Assembly: GCA_028695965.1 (NCBI GenBank)
Contig: JAQVHZ010000023.1
Location: 1-33,990 of the forward strand
From: Thermoguttaceae bacterium
Lineage (GTDB): Bacteria > Planctomycetota > Planctomycetia > Pirellulales > Thermoguttaceae
Direction of reading: 5' to 3'
Length of the DNA: 33,990 nucleotides
Shown here: one piece after another, positions 8,023 to 17,100 of the stretch
How the letters are laid out: each line of letters opens with the position of its first letter
How positions within the stretch are numbered: position 1 is the first letter of the stretch
Notes under the pieces: model-generated
Database searches by the model: none
The model's input: only the letters and a program-made list of their open reading frames with translations
What the model was told of the DNA's origin: nothing
Made by a program: the position numbers and the translations under genes

Positions 8023-8919
8023 TTAGTTGCTAAACTCTGAATGCCGCAAAATCTTCTCGTAAACGGCCCGTACGCGTTTCACCGGCAATGCAAAACTAAT
8101 TCCTTGGTATTGTTGCCCAAATATCGCCGTATTGATTCCAACAAGTCGTCCTTGAGTATCAACAAGCGCGCCGCCGCTATTACCAGGGTTGACCGCTGCG
8201 TCTGTCTGCAAAAATTCCTGCGACACAACGCCTCGTTCGTCGTAGACAAAACGCTCTTTAGCGCTCACGATTCCTTGTGTCAACGTGTGCGCTAGACCGT
8301 AAGGATTACCTAGAGCAAGAACAGTATCGCCAACCTCTAGATTGTCGCTGTCGCCCCACTCGATCGCAGTTAGGTCGTCAACGTTGATTTTTAATACGGC
8401 AACGTCCAATTTCTCGTCGAAACCAATCAGTTGAATCCCATCCGAAACGGTGCGTCCGTCGCTTAAACCAATTTCGACGCCGTCAACCAAGCGTCCATTT
8501 TCACATATAACGTGAAAGTTTGTAATAATCAGCCCCGATGAATCGACGATAACGCCAGAACCTTGTCCTTCCGCAACGGTACTGCCGAAGAAAAAGTGCG
8601 AGCGAACCATATTCGTCTTAACGCCCACCACGCACGGTCCAACTAGTTTAGCCACGTAAGACGCTCTGGCGTCGCCAAGCGCTTCGGGATGAGCCGCAAT
8701 AAAAGCTTCCGCCGCTTCTCTCTTGGCGAGCTCTGCTCCGCGCGTCGTCGAGTATGCAATTCGTTGCGCCAGCGACGGAATTAACGCTATCGCTACAAGA
8801 ATGCATAGTGCAAGAACAAGATATCCGGTACGAGCGGCAATAAAGGCTTGTCTCGCTTCACGGAAATGCTCTTCGTCAATGGCGAGACTGTTTTCGTTAA
8901 TTATATCGTTGTCATTCAT
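8023..8919 (-). CDS. Membrane-anchored trypsin-like serine protease (DegP/HtrA-like catalytic domain, no PDZ)
   Basis: The protein has 298 residues: a cytoplasmic N-terminus of about 30, one membrane helix (GYLVLALCILVAIALIPSL, 32-50) and an extracytoplasmic S1C-type protease domain. The catalytic triad is visible as H136 in TNFHV, D172 in LDVAVLK and S248 in GNSGGAL. GSGVIVDSSGLIITN and GNPYGLAHTLTQGIVSA are typical HtrA surroundings. The chain ends just after GISFALPVKRV, where HtrA proteins continue into PDZ domains, so this is a protease-only form. Its ATG overlaps the stop of the preceding YdjY-type gene by 8 bases (ATGAATGA), implying translational coupling. It may process or quality-control the secreted proteins encoded on either side. 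Confidence 0.9.
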   Translation of the reverse strand: MNDNDIINENSLAIDEEHFREARQAFIAARTGYLVLALCILVAIALIPSLAQRIAYSTTRGAELAKREAAEAFIAAHPEALGDARASYVAKLVGPCVVGVKTNMVRSHFFFGSTVAEGQGSGVIVDSSGLIITNFHVICENGRLVDGVEIGLSDGRTVSDGIQLIGFDEKLDVAVLKINVDDLTAIEWGDSDNLEVGDTVLALGNPYGLAHTLTQGIVSAKERFVYDERGVVSQEFLQTDAAVNPGNSGGALVDTQGRLVGINTAIFGQQYQGISFALPVKRVRAVYEKILRHSEFSN

Positions 8920-9703
8920 TAAAGGGTCCCTTTAATTCATTTTGCAATTTCCTTGACAAAACGAGGAGAATTTTCGTACCAATCGGAGGGATATTCTTCG
9001 TATTCGGCATATAACAAAGCGACGCGTTGTCGCTGGAACTCTCAAAAGGCACGTCTAATACAGAGCCGGGAAAATTTGAAACGCCAAAAACCTCTCCTGT
9101 AACATTTGCCAAATAGTACTTTTTCCCGTCCGGATCGACGCCAAATAGTCCGCCGGTAAAAACCCAAGGCGCCTGCATTGTCCTGCCCGATTCGCTCTCC
9201 AAGACGAGCTCTTGGGCGCGCTTTTTGACGAGTTCTTCTGTTTTTTCATCAATCCAACGCGCTTCTATTTCGATTTCTTCTCCGCTTGGCGGAACAAAAA
9301 CGGGATCGTATTTCGCAGGCGCCCCCTGCTTCGCCCCTATTGCCAAAAGCGAGGCGTGGATCAAATGAGGAGGAATGTCGAGCGAAACGATCGACTCGTG
9401 TTCCTTACTATTTCGTCGGCAGGCAAAGAATTCGAGCAGCCCCTCTCTTAGACAAATTTGACCGCCCAGAACGACGTTTTTCCGGTCCTTCGAAACCCAA
9501 ATTGGCGCCGTCTTATCTAGTTTTCTCAAGACTTCCGGTTCATCGTAGAGACTCGTATAATCAAAGGCGTCCAATTCGACGGAGGCGTCTGTGTCATTGG
9601 CGCTATTCTTCTCCGTGTTGTCGTCAGCCCAACATAAAGTTGGACACGCCGATAGCAGGAAAATGATTAAAAGACGAAAAAAACGATAATGCTTGCGTTC
9701 CAT
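8912..9703 (-). CDS. YdjY-type exported protein, possible lipoprotein (operon gene 2)
   Basis: The 263-residue exported protein resembles planctomycete YdjY-domain proteins, whose biochemical role I do not know. The pattern is ICLREGLLEFFACRRNSKEHES, then a DIPPHLIHASLLAIGAKQG stretch, APWVFTGGLFG, VSNFPGSVLDVPFESSS and NIPPIGTKI, in the order seen in that family. The start at 9703 (MERKHYRFFRLLIIFLLSAC) gives a good signal peptide. LSAC is a perfect lipobox (Cys19), although cleavage after CWA is also possible. The longer frame from 9796 overlaps the preceding gene and puts 31 non-signal residues first, so I rejected it. It begins 28 bases after the upstream gene and overlaps the protease gene by 8 bases. 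A GGAAGGT ribosome-binding sequence is rather far (about 15 bases) from the chosen ATG. Confidence 0.8.
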   Translation of the reverse strand: MERKHYRFFRLLIIFLLSACPTLCWADDNTEKNSANDTDASVELDAFDYTSLYDEPEVLRKLDKTAPIWVSKDRKNVVLGGQICLREGLLEFFACRRNSKEHESIVSLDIPPHLIHASLLAIGAKQGAPAKYDPVFVPPSGEEIEIEARWIDEKTEELVKKRAQELVLESESGRTMQAPWVFTGGLFGVDPDGKKYYLANVTGEVFGVSNFPGSVLDVPFESSSDNASLCYMPNTKNIPPIGTKILLVLSRKLQNELKGPFNE

Positions 9704-9731
9704 ATCAAACAAAGGGACCTTCCAACAGGCG

Positions 9732-11450
9732 TTACTGCCGCTCGACGTCAGAAGCGTCTTCCTCATAATTCTTTGTGATAATACTGATAACTTCATAACA
9801 CGCTAGTATTGTTTTAACGTGTTCTTCCGTCGTTAAGACTTCCAAATGACCAATTGCCTTAATAAGACTTTCTAGATAGGTAAATCTTATCTTATGCAGC
9901 TCGTTAATTTGACATTTTGGGGCAAATTGACGCCAAAACCGCTCTAGTTCTTCGACGTCCGCCATTTGACCGTCTTCCTTAACTACCTTCTCGATTAAGG
10001 TATGGAGCGTTCGTAAATCTCTGTCTTTACTCGGAAACGCGCTGCTCAAAAGTGCAAACGGCGAAAGTTTGATTTCATTGTTTTCGCCCTTGCTGGAATC
10101 AGCTTCTCCGACAGCGACGCCGTCGCTGCAAGCAAACCAGTCGTCAATTTCCTGAATGTTTCTGGCCAACCGCCTCTCGTCCGATTCGTCGTTTGTTCCA
10201 ACGGTATTTAGAGAATCCGGTTGAGCAGACGCTTTCTCCCCTTTTTCATTTTTCGATTTCTGCGCCGCCTGGTTGACCTGTCTAGCCAGATCTTCTTCTA
10301 TTTGCGCCGAGAAGTCTTTCATGTCGTCCAAAAAACGATTTTGCCTCGCCAATTCAATTTCTTCAGCATCATCCCAAATCGACGCCCCCAAGCGTCGATC
10401 ATCTCCTGAAGCGTTTAACGGTCTATCGTTTGCATAACGCTTCCATTCCTCGCCTTCTCCATTTTCTCCATTTAGGTCAAAATCAAGACTCTTAGAGCCG
10501 AATATTGAATCGTCTTCGTCAGATTCGTTGTCCAATTCATTAAGCCAGTCAATCCCCATTTTCGTTACGACGTCAAAAGACAAAGGCGTTATGTTGTCGT
10601 CGCCAAAGTCGTTGTCTTGTCCGACGACCTCTTTAATAAGTTTCTCATAGAAGAAAAAACGGACGTATTCGGAAACAAGAATCGCTTGGACCAGCATAGC
10701 CCACGGGTTGTCAACTACATAGGAGTTGCCGTTGATTCTAACGTCGCAAAGATCCAAGAAAGAGTCTGTTTTCCTACATTCTTCGCTAATAAGGGGAACA
10801 TTTGCGCCCTTAGTAACGCCGCATAGACGCGTCATGCAATCGTCTCGAAAATGAAGACCGGCTGCAACGGTTAGATTCTTTCGTGAACACACCGGCAACA
10901 AGCTGTAAACGCAGGAGACCAGCGCAGTCGTCAAAGAATCTGTAACAAAAAACGTTTGATTATTCTCAAGGACTGACTGAACCAAAATAATAATCGCCTT
11001 GTCCCCTACCTTCTGCGATGTTTCTAAAAGTTCGTTGTAGCGCAACAGCTCCGTTCTTCCTTCTATTTCGAAAGGTCGAAGGGTTCTGTCGGGACGATAG
11101 TGAGCAAAAAACGTACTGTTGATCGCAGACGATATCAACGTCTTAGGATTAGCTCCGCAACGATAAAACGTCTCGTCGTCAACAATCATACTCTCAAAAT
11201 AGTAGCGTTTCGCCTGATTGCCGCCAACAAACTCTTGTGGAGTCAAACGACCTATTGCAAAGGAACCGCTGGGTAAATTCAAACAGAAGAAATTATTAGA
11301 GTCATATACGCCGTCGATCAATTCCACACAAGCGGCATATTCGACAATTGCTACAACATCGCCGCAAGCTGCGCCTGAAGTCGACTGTTGCCACGCGACG
11401 TCGTTGTGCTCTTCGTCCATTTGTATAGCGACGACAACCTGCTCAATCAT
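9732..11450 (-). CDS. Large cytoplasmic protein of unknown function (operon gene 1)
   Basis: I do not recognise this 572-residue protein with certainty. It has no signal peptide or membrane helix. The N-terminal half is mixed alpha/beta, with the segments KAIIILVQSVLENNQTFF, TALVSCVYSLLPVCSRKNL and AAGLHFRDDCMTRLCGV. These resemble the Leu-rich then GLxxxxxRxxxL layout of large planctomycete hypothetical proteins, some related to GTPase-associated (GAP1-type) proteins. That link is weak. The middle (about 300-460) is acidic, low complexity and probably disordered (NELDNESDEDDSIFGS, NGENGEGEEW). The C-terminus is helical. The ATG at 11450 has a strong GGAGGAAG site 8 bases before it. It opens an operon whose other products are exported or membrane bound, so a regulatory or sensing role is possible but unproven. 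Confidence 0.7.
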   Translation of the reverse strand: MIEQVVVAIQMDEEHNDVAWQQSTSGAACGDVVAIVEYAACVELIDGVYDSNNFFCLNLPSGSFAIGRLTPQEFVGGNQAKRYYFESMIVDDETFYRCGANPKTLISSAINSTFFAHYRPDRTLRPFEIEGRTELLRYNELLETSQKVGDKAIIILVQSVLENNQTFFVTDSLTTALVSCVYSLLPVCSRKNLTVAAGLHFRDDCMTRLCGVTKGANVPLISEECRKTDSFLDLCDVRINGNSYVVDNPWAMLVQAILVSEYVRFFFYEKLIKEVVGQDNDFGDDNITPLSFDVVTKMGIDWLNELDNESDEDDSIFGSKSLDFDLNGENGEGEEWKRYANDRPLNASGDDRRLGASIWDDAEEIELARQNRFLDDMKDFSAQIEEDLARQVNQAAQKSKNEKGEKASAQPDSLNTVGTNDESDERRLARNIQEIDDWFACSDGVAVGEADSSKGENNEIKLSPFALLSSAFPSKDRDLRTLHTLIEKVVKEDGQMADVEELERFWRQFAPKCQINELHKIRFTYLESLIKAIGHLEVLTTEEHVKTILACYEVISIITKNYEEDASDVERQ

Positions 11451-11498
11451 ACAAAAATCTTCCTCCGCCCACGCTTAGCCGACAGTATCAAATCGCAT

Positions 11499-11526
11499 AG
11501 TCTACTAGTCTGGAGCTAGTGTTCAA
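11499..11526 (-). promoter_or_regulatory. Predicted promoter of the four-gene operon
   Basis: On the minus strand TTGAAC (11526-11521) and TAGACT (11504-11499) are 16 bases apart, giving a leader of about 40 bases with the GGAGGAAG site at its end. The same -10 hexamer, TAGACT, occurs in the predicted pilus-cluster promoter. Confidence 0.45.
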
Positions 11527-12451
11527 CAGCAACAGCGCTGAACAATAGGTATTCAGGCCAAATTGCCTTCTTTTTACCTTCAAAAAAACGCACACAAACA
11601 ACTTGAAAACGACGCTGATTGTTCATTGTGCGGAACCACTTGCTTGAGTACGCAAAAATGACGACAGTTTGCTAGTCATTTTAGCGGAAAACGAACTGTC
11701 TCTGTGTCTTGTTCATGTAATTTGGTCGCAATTCTAAATTAATTATGGCGGCGCTTGCTTGCACAATCAGCACAATCGTTATTTTTGTAATTTGGCATAT
11801 CAGTAAGCGTCGTTTCGTACGAAAATCCTGCAAAATCCGTAAAAAACGGCTTGAGTCTTACGAATCACATTGACGATACATTCGCTGTAACGCGGTTGAC
11901 GGTTAGTTCATTTTAACATGAATTGCCATCACGAGGGACTGAGATGTTGTTCTTCGGCACACTTGCCCGGAACGACATTCCTTTTCTTCGGGCTACGCGG
12001 ATCAAATCAAGCGAGTTAACGTTTGGTTTCAAAAAGCGTAGTAAACCGTTCTTTCCAACTTTTCCGATGGATTGTCTTGTTTCATTGTGAACGACTTTGA
12101 CAATTCTTGCGTTTTTTTGTGGCGAGATGGCATTAAGTTTGCCGAAAAGTGGAAAAGCAATGGGCGCGATTGTTTCTCGCCCTGGATTTAGTCTATCTAC
12201 ATCGGGATTCTGCCCCAATAATGGTCCCGATGGAGATGAGAATAAAGGAAAGACTGACGGTACTCAACGGTTTCGTGGACGTCATATGACCGGAAGCGAG
12301 CCCGCTGTAAAAGTTAAACCGCACGCTATTTTTCGTTAGCCTTTAGACAACGCGTTGAAGCCGCCGACTATTAAGGAGAATGGTCAGCGAATTCAACGGG
12401 GGCTTAGTTCTCTTGCAAGCATTGTGAGACTACTTCGTTGGACACAAAGCG

Positions 12452-12457
12452 TATAAT
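12452..12457 (+). promoter_or_regulatory. -10 element of the HTH/receiver regulator
   Basis: A perfect TATAAT lies 18 bases before the ATG at 12476, so the transcript would have a leader of only about 12 bases that still includes GGAGAG. No good -35 hexamer is present at 16-18 bases (ACTACT/CTACTT), so an activator may be needed. Confidence 0.45.
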
Positions 12458-12475
12458 TTTATCGGAGAGCCTGCA

Positions 12476-13048
12476 ATGAAGGTTTTTACAACAGGTCAGG
12501 TCGCTAAGATCTGTAAAGTCGCCCCTCGTACTGTTAGTAAATGGTTCGATTCCGGTCGACTTAAGGGATATCGCATCCCCGGTTCGCAAGATCGACGCAT
12601 TCCCCGCGATTGCCTCATCAAGTTCCTAAAAGAACATGGTATGCCACTTGGCGATCTTGAAGACGAAACCTTGGCAAAAGTCCTAATCGTCGCCCAAGAT
12701 CAAGTCTTGATCGAAAACGTCAAGCGCGAACTGCCAATTGAACGACAATTTAAGGTATCGGTCGCTTCCAGCGGCTTCGACGCCGGTATCCAGGCGGAGA
12801 GCTTCCATCCCGACTGCATTATAGTCGACTTCTCGATCGGTCGCGCCGAGGCGTTGCAAATTTGTCAGAATTTACGTCGTAATCAAGAATTTAGCGATAT
12901 TATTCTTATCGCTCTTCTTCCCGACGACGGAAGCAGCACGAGTTTTGATCGGTCCAGTATCAACGAAACGTTCCGCAAACCGTTCGATTCCGCTCTGCTC
13001 GCCGAACGCCTGCGTTCGTTAGTTGGCGCGAAAAAAGAACTCGTTTGA
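12476..13048 (+). CDS. MerR/excisionase-type HTH protein fused to a receiver-like domain
   Basis: This is a 190-residue cytoplasmic DNA-binding regulator. Residues 1-55 (FTTGQVAKICKVAPRTVSKW, then DSGRLKGYRIPGSQDRRIPR) form a winged HTH of the MerR/excisionase class. Residues about 68-185 fold like a response-regulator receiver: KVLIVAQDQ strand 1, the possible phosphoacceptor D118 in CIIVDFS, and K168 in FRKPFD. The acidic pair that normally binds magnesium after strand 1 is replaced by A73-Q74. Phosphorylation is therefore doubtful and the domain may be a pseudo-receiver or dimerisation unit. The ATG has GGAGAG 6 bases upstream. No partner kinase is adjacent; the histidine kinase at 21592 is 8.5 kb away. 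The next gene (dtd) is separated by a structured gap. Confidence 0.88.
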   Translation: MKVFTTGQVAKICKVAPRTVSKWFDSGRLKGYRIPGSQDRRIPRDCLIKFLKEHGMPLGDLEDETLAKVLIVAQDQVLIENVKRELPIERQFKVSVASSGFDAGIQAESFHPDCIIVDFSIGRAEALQICQNLRRNQEFSDIILIALLPDDGSSTSFDRSSINETFRKPFDSALLAERLRSLVGAKKELV

Positions 13049-13052
13049 AGTC

Positions 13053-13081
13053 TTGACATCAGACGGAACAGAAAGGATTAA
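13053..13081 (+). promoter_or_regulatory. Possible promoter of a structured RNA
   Basis: A perfect TTGACA (13053-13058) lies 5 bases after the preceding stop codon. Seventeen bases on is a poor -10, GATTAA (13076-13081). A start near 13088 would place the 13091-13117 hairpin at the beginning of the RNA. The weak -10 keeps confidence low. Confidence 0.3.
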
Positions 13082-13087
13082 CGTTCC

Positions 13088-13265
13088 GAACAACCTTGTT
13101 CTTCCCAAACAGGGTTGCCTCTTTCCGACGAAGGACGAAAAATAACGAACAAGGAGTTAGTTGCCCGGCGATAGGTCAAAAGCAGTTTTTTGACCATACG
13201 CCGGTTCAATGCTGAGCTGGTAAACGCCATAAAGCCGTCTGCGGCAATTAACTCCTTTCGTTTTC
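13088..13265 (+). ncRNA. Candidate structured RNA upstream of dtd
   Basis: The element has a first hairpin with CAACCTTGT (13091-13099) paired to ACAGGGTTG (13109-13117). A long closing stem then pairs 13151-13165 with 13243-13257, 15 base pairs including one G-U. It extends outward through 13144-13148 with 13258-13262 after a two-base bulge. Inside is a second hairpin: CGGCG 13166-13170 with CGCCG 13199-13203, a symmetric ATA/ATA internal loop, then GGTCAAAA 13174-13181 with TTTTGACC 13188-13195 and a six-base loop. Position 13204-13242 is a less paired arm. It lies about 190 bases before the dtd ATG. It could be a free RNA, a 5' leader element or a composite terminator, and the strand is not certain. 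It matches no RNA family I can name. Confidence 0.5.
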
Positions 13266-13455
13266 ATTGCACTATCTTTTTCTTCTACTTGGTCTGCGGT
13301 CGTATTCGAACGAGTCCTTCCTTCTCAGCCTTGACTTCCAGACTCGTTGCAAAAACGCTGTTGTTTTAGTTTTCTATCCGCAATCACCGTCTCCTAAGGC
13401 GAACACAACGTCTTCAGAACTTAATCTAACCTATGAAAAGATAGGAAAGCAAAAG

Positions 13456-13929
13456 ATGAGAGCCTGCGTTCAACGTGTTTCAAAAGCCAAAGTACTTCTT
13501 CAAGACGGTAATAACCGAGTTTCAGGAGAGATTGGGAAAGGCTTTCTTGTTTTGTTGGGAGTCGGTCAGGGAGACGTAGAAGAAGACGCCAAATACTTAG
13601 CGAAGAAAATCTCAGGTCTGCGCATATTCGAAGACGAAGCGGGCAAGATGAATTTAAGCCTCGCGCAGGTCGACGGTCGGGCGCTCGTCGTTAGTCAATT
13701 CACGCTTTACGGCGACTGCGTTAAAGGAAATCGCCCCAGCTTCACCGACGCAGCGCCGCCGGATACCGCAAACAGACTCTATCGTTTGTTCGTAACGGAA
13801 CTTAATCGGTTGGGCATTGACACAGAAGAAGGCGTTTTTCAAGCGAATATGGGCGTGGCGCTCGTCAATGACGGGCCTGTAACAATTTTGCTCGACTCCG
13901 TCGACCGTCCAAGAGCAAAGAAAAACTGA
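13456..13929 (+). CDS. dtd: D-aminoacyl-tRNA deacylase
   Basis: This cytoplasmic homodimeric enzyme hydrolyses D-amino acids (and mischarged glycine) from tRNA, a translation quality-control step. The 157-residue length is normal for the family. The start ATG at 13456 ([15 protein letters not shown]) matches the universal N-terminus and has AGGAAA about 10 bases upstream. The two active-site signatures are present: SQFTLYGD (near residue 78, SQxTL type) and NDGPVT near the C-terminus (NxGPVT type). [14 protein letters not shown] and [17 protein letters not shown] are also characteristic. An in-frame extension upstream to 13267 has no family support. It appears to be a single gene between a structured RNA candidate and the surface-protein gene. 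Confidence 0.96.
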   Translation: MRACVQRVSKAKVLLQDGNNRVSGEIGKGFLVLLGVGQGDVEEDAKYLAKKISGLRIFEDEAGKMNLSLAQVDGRALVVSQFTLYGDCVKGNRPSFTDAAPPDTANRLYRLFVTELNRLGIDTEEGVFQANMGVALVNDGPVTILLDSVDRPRAKKN

Positions 13930-13993
13930 ACGGCACGCAACTTTTCTGGGCAAACAGCGTCTAATGTCGAGCGTCTCTGCGTTCTAAATGGAA

Positions 13994-14022
13994 TTGTCAA
14001 AAGACAAAAACTCCGTTATAAT
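13994..14022 (+). promoter_or_regulatory. Strong predicted promoter of the beta-helix protein gene
   Basis: TTGTCA (13994-13999) and a perfect TATAAT (14017-14022) are exactly 17 bases apart. Transcription would start near 14029 and leave a leader of about 107 bases ending in AGGAGAAAAG before the ATG. This is one of the best sigma70 matches in the window and predicts substantial expression. Confidence 0.65.
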
Positions 14023-14135
14023 GACTGCGGGAGGCGGAGAACCTGAATCGGATCAGAAACTGATTATTATCTTTGACTGATGAACTTTAAACTAGCTTTG
14101 CCATCTATACTCAGCAGCGTTACTAGGAGAAAAGA

Positions 14136-17100
14136 ATGCGCCTGTCGAATAAAAGTCGTTCACAGAAACCGTCTCGTCGTTTGCACGACTCGTCCCGCGA
14201 CACATTCTCTCAACGTCACTGTCGGTTTGAAACCTTAGAAAGCCGCGAGCTGCTTGCTCTCTCTGTTACAACGGCGGACTACCGCGCCTTGGCGGCTGAT
14301 TCTTCCTTGGATGGATCGGAAAGTTCGGCGCTTTGGGTCTCGTCTCTTGAAGACGTTACGAACGTCAACGACGGCAAAATAACCTTGCGCGAAGCTCTTG
14401 ACTACGCCGGTCAAAAACTCAGTTCAGGCGAACAAGTCGCATCGACAATCCGCTTCAAAATCGGCGGAACAATCACTCTTTCGAGCGCTAATCAATCCCT
14501 CAAAGTTTTGGCGAAAAATGTAATGGTCGACGCCTCTGACGTCGGTAGCATTACGATCCAAGGACAAAATTCCCTGTTGCTGTACGTTTTTGGCGGTTCG
14601 GCCGTTTCGCCGGTCTCCGTCTCTTTGAAAAACATGACCTTCACTGGAGGAAAAACGTCGAGCGCCAATGCCAAGGGCGCTGGCGTTCAACTTAGCCAGA
14701 ACTGCAATCTGACAGCGACTAACTGTTCCTTCACAAACAACACGTCGACTGACGGTTCAGGCGTGGGAATTTATGTCGGAGCAGGAAGTCTCACTCTCAT
14801 AAACTCGGTCGTCTCTAACAACGCCTCCCAAGCTGAAAACAGCAAAGGAGGGGCCGTCTATGTGGAGTCCGGTTCGATGACGGCGTCTGGAACCACTTTT
14901 GCAAACAATGTCTCTGCAAATGGCGGCGCTATTTACATAAAGAGCGGCTCTGCCTCTTTCAACAACTGCTTCTTTAACAACAACAGAGCAATTAGCGGCG
15001 ACGGGGGCGCGATTATTTCAACAGCTTCTTCGTTGACGATCACAAACGCAAGTTTCTTGAAGAACACGAGCGCCGACGTTGGCGGCGCTCTTTATGTGGA
15101 CGGAGAAAAAAGCGCCGAACTTAGCGACATAAAATTTATTAGCAACACAAGCGTCAATGGAGGCGCTATTTACCACGACGGTCAAGCGTTGACGATCGAA
15201 CGGGCGTCATTTTCTAAAAACCAAGCGTCACAGAATGGCGGCGCCGTTCATATCAGCCAGAACGCCGGTTTCAAAATCAACGACGCTTCCTTCTACGCAA
15301 ATAAGGCGACTCTAAACGGCGGAGCTGTCTATAACGGCGGAGCTCTTTACCTTAGAGGCGGAGTTTTTGATTCAAACGAAGCACAAAAGTCCGGCGGCGC
15401 GCTGTATTCAAGTTATTACTTCGAAATTCGCGACGCGCTCTTTTCCCAAAATGAAGCGTCTGACAATGGCGGGGCTGTGTACAATAGCAGCGCCTCAATT
15501 ACCTCTTGGATGTTGCGCTCCGCTATTAAGGATTCAAAGGCAGACGAAGGCGCAGCCGTATACAATCAAGGCAGAATCAATGTATCCGACTCATCCTTTT
15601 CCAACAATACGGCAAATTTCTATGGGGGTGGAATATCAAACCTCGGCGACGCCTATATAGCACAGTCAACGTTCCAAAACAATAAAGCTCTAGGTCTGAA
15701 CGGCGCAGGGGGCGCTTTGCTTAATTATCTTAATGCAACATTGTCGCTCGTAAATTCTGCGCTTCACTCCAACACCGTTCCTGACGGTTCAGGAGGCGGG
15801 CTTGCGAACAATGGAACGGTGCGAATCGACGCCTCGGTTATTGACAACAACACAGTGGGAGAATTAGGCGGAGGCGTTTATAATGGCGGCGCGATGACCG
15901 TCCAATATTCCACAATATCGAACAATAGCGCCAATAACGGGGGAGGCGCAGCAAACGCATACGGAAGCTCCGCAAATGTTATTGGATCTACTCTTTGGGG
16001 AAATGAAGCAAAAACAAACGGCGGCGCTCTCTACTGCTACGGTCCATCGACTTTCCAAAACTGTGTTATTGCTTACAATGTGGCGCCAACAGCCGAAGGA
16101 GCCGCTTATTACTACGCCCCGGAAGCAACAACCGCGCCTGATTTCGACTCCGCAACCATTTTGACTGAAAATGTCGCAGCTTCTTCGCAACAAAAGAAAG
16201 AACTAGACGGAAGCGTAGTTATTATCGACGCTGAAACTTACGAAGTGGTGAACCCACGAGTGTATTTCGGCGATATCGCCGTTTTGGACGTCGCAACGCA
16301 AAAGTCGTTTATCATTAGGAACATCGGCCCTAACAGGATTCGCTTCTCTGATTTTACAGAAGTTACAAACGCGGAATCCTCGATCTTTGATTATACTTTG
16401 GTTTCAAGTTCCGGCGAAGCGATTAATCTCAATGGGGATTTCACCCTAAACTCAAACGACTCAGCGATATTCTCTATGAGAATCTCTCCAACAAAGCTCG
16501 GTTCAAAATATGTCGACCTCTTTTGGACGACTACAGCAGTTTCCGAATCGGGCGCGGCGTTGCCGGGAAAAAAGAAAGCGGTTTCCCTATCCGGAACTGC
16601 TGAAATAGCCAAATCAGGCGCGGCGTCTACTAATGTTGCCACGTTATCGAATTCAGACGCAAATATTTCCTACAATCAGGACGGCAGTTTCTCTATTGCG
16701 CTCTCAAAAGCGCCATTGGAACCGGTAATCGTGTGCCTAAAAGTCTCTGAGAACGCAACCCTCTGGACTCAACACGGGGACCAACGAATAGAGACGGACG
16801 TTCTCCGTTTCACCGCGTCGGACTACAATGTTTCCCAAACAATATACGTTTCGCTCAACACAGATTATTTACGTGAAAATGGAACCTTTGGCGACGTCGT
16901 AGAGATTATGCCGCAGATCCTCTCAACGGATCTCAATTGGAGCGGTGCGACATTTGCGTCGGTTATTTTAGACGTCGACAACCATATTGCGTTTATTGGA
17001 GACAACTCGGTCGATCTCAATCAGTATGCCGAAGCTGGAACGACAAGATGGGACTTAAACGGCGACGGGAACGCTGACGTTATCACTTCTGGAAACGAAG

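Larger units (their letters stand above)
11451..12475. other. 1-kb stretch with no convincing gene
   Basis: The region lies between divergent transcription units. It contains overlapping short open frames on both strands at about 11910-12340 (101 residues minus from a TTG, 80 residues plus). Neither has a good ribosome-binding site or a recognisable protein. A hairpin formed by GACAGTT 11663-11669 and AACTGTC 11694-11700 encloses an inner GCTA/TAGC stem. Promoters are predicted at each end. The bulk could be regulatory, a decayed gene or an untranslated RNA; nothing seen decides between these. Confidence 0.4.
13049..13455. other. Gap between the regulator gene and dtd
   Basis: Apart from the possible promoter and the structured RNA candidate, this 407-base gap holds about 190 bases directly before dtd (13266-13455). 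An open frame in phase with dtd runs through them, but it begins with a TTG and encodes nothing typical of the deacylase. A clear dtd promoter was not found. Confidence 0.5.

Noticed and set aside
9704-9796. N-terminal extension of the YdjY-type gene
   Set aside because: It overlaps the preceding gene and would bury the signal peptide behind 31 residues.
11913-12218. 101-codon minus-strand frame starting with TTG
   Set aside because: No ribosome-binding site, no recognisable protein, and it overlaps an equally weak plus-strand frame.
12097-12339. 80-codon plus-strand frame
   Set aside because: No clear start signal or family resemblance; kept only as a note in the gap description.
13267-13455. 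In-frame extension upstream of dtd
   Set aside because: It begins with a TTG, and D-aminoacyl-tRNA deacylase universally begins at the MRA sequence at 13456.
14900-16100. Repeated GGCGGCGCT-type DNA words as possible CRISPR or DNA repeat
   Set aside because: They are codons for NGGAxY protein repeats of the beta-helix protein, with variable spacing and no conserved direct repeat.
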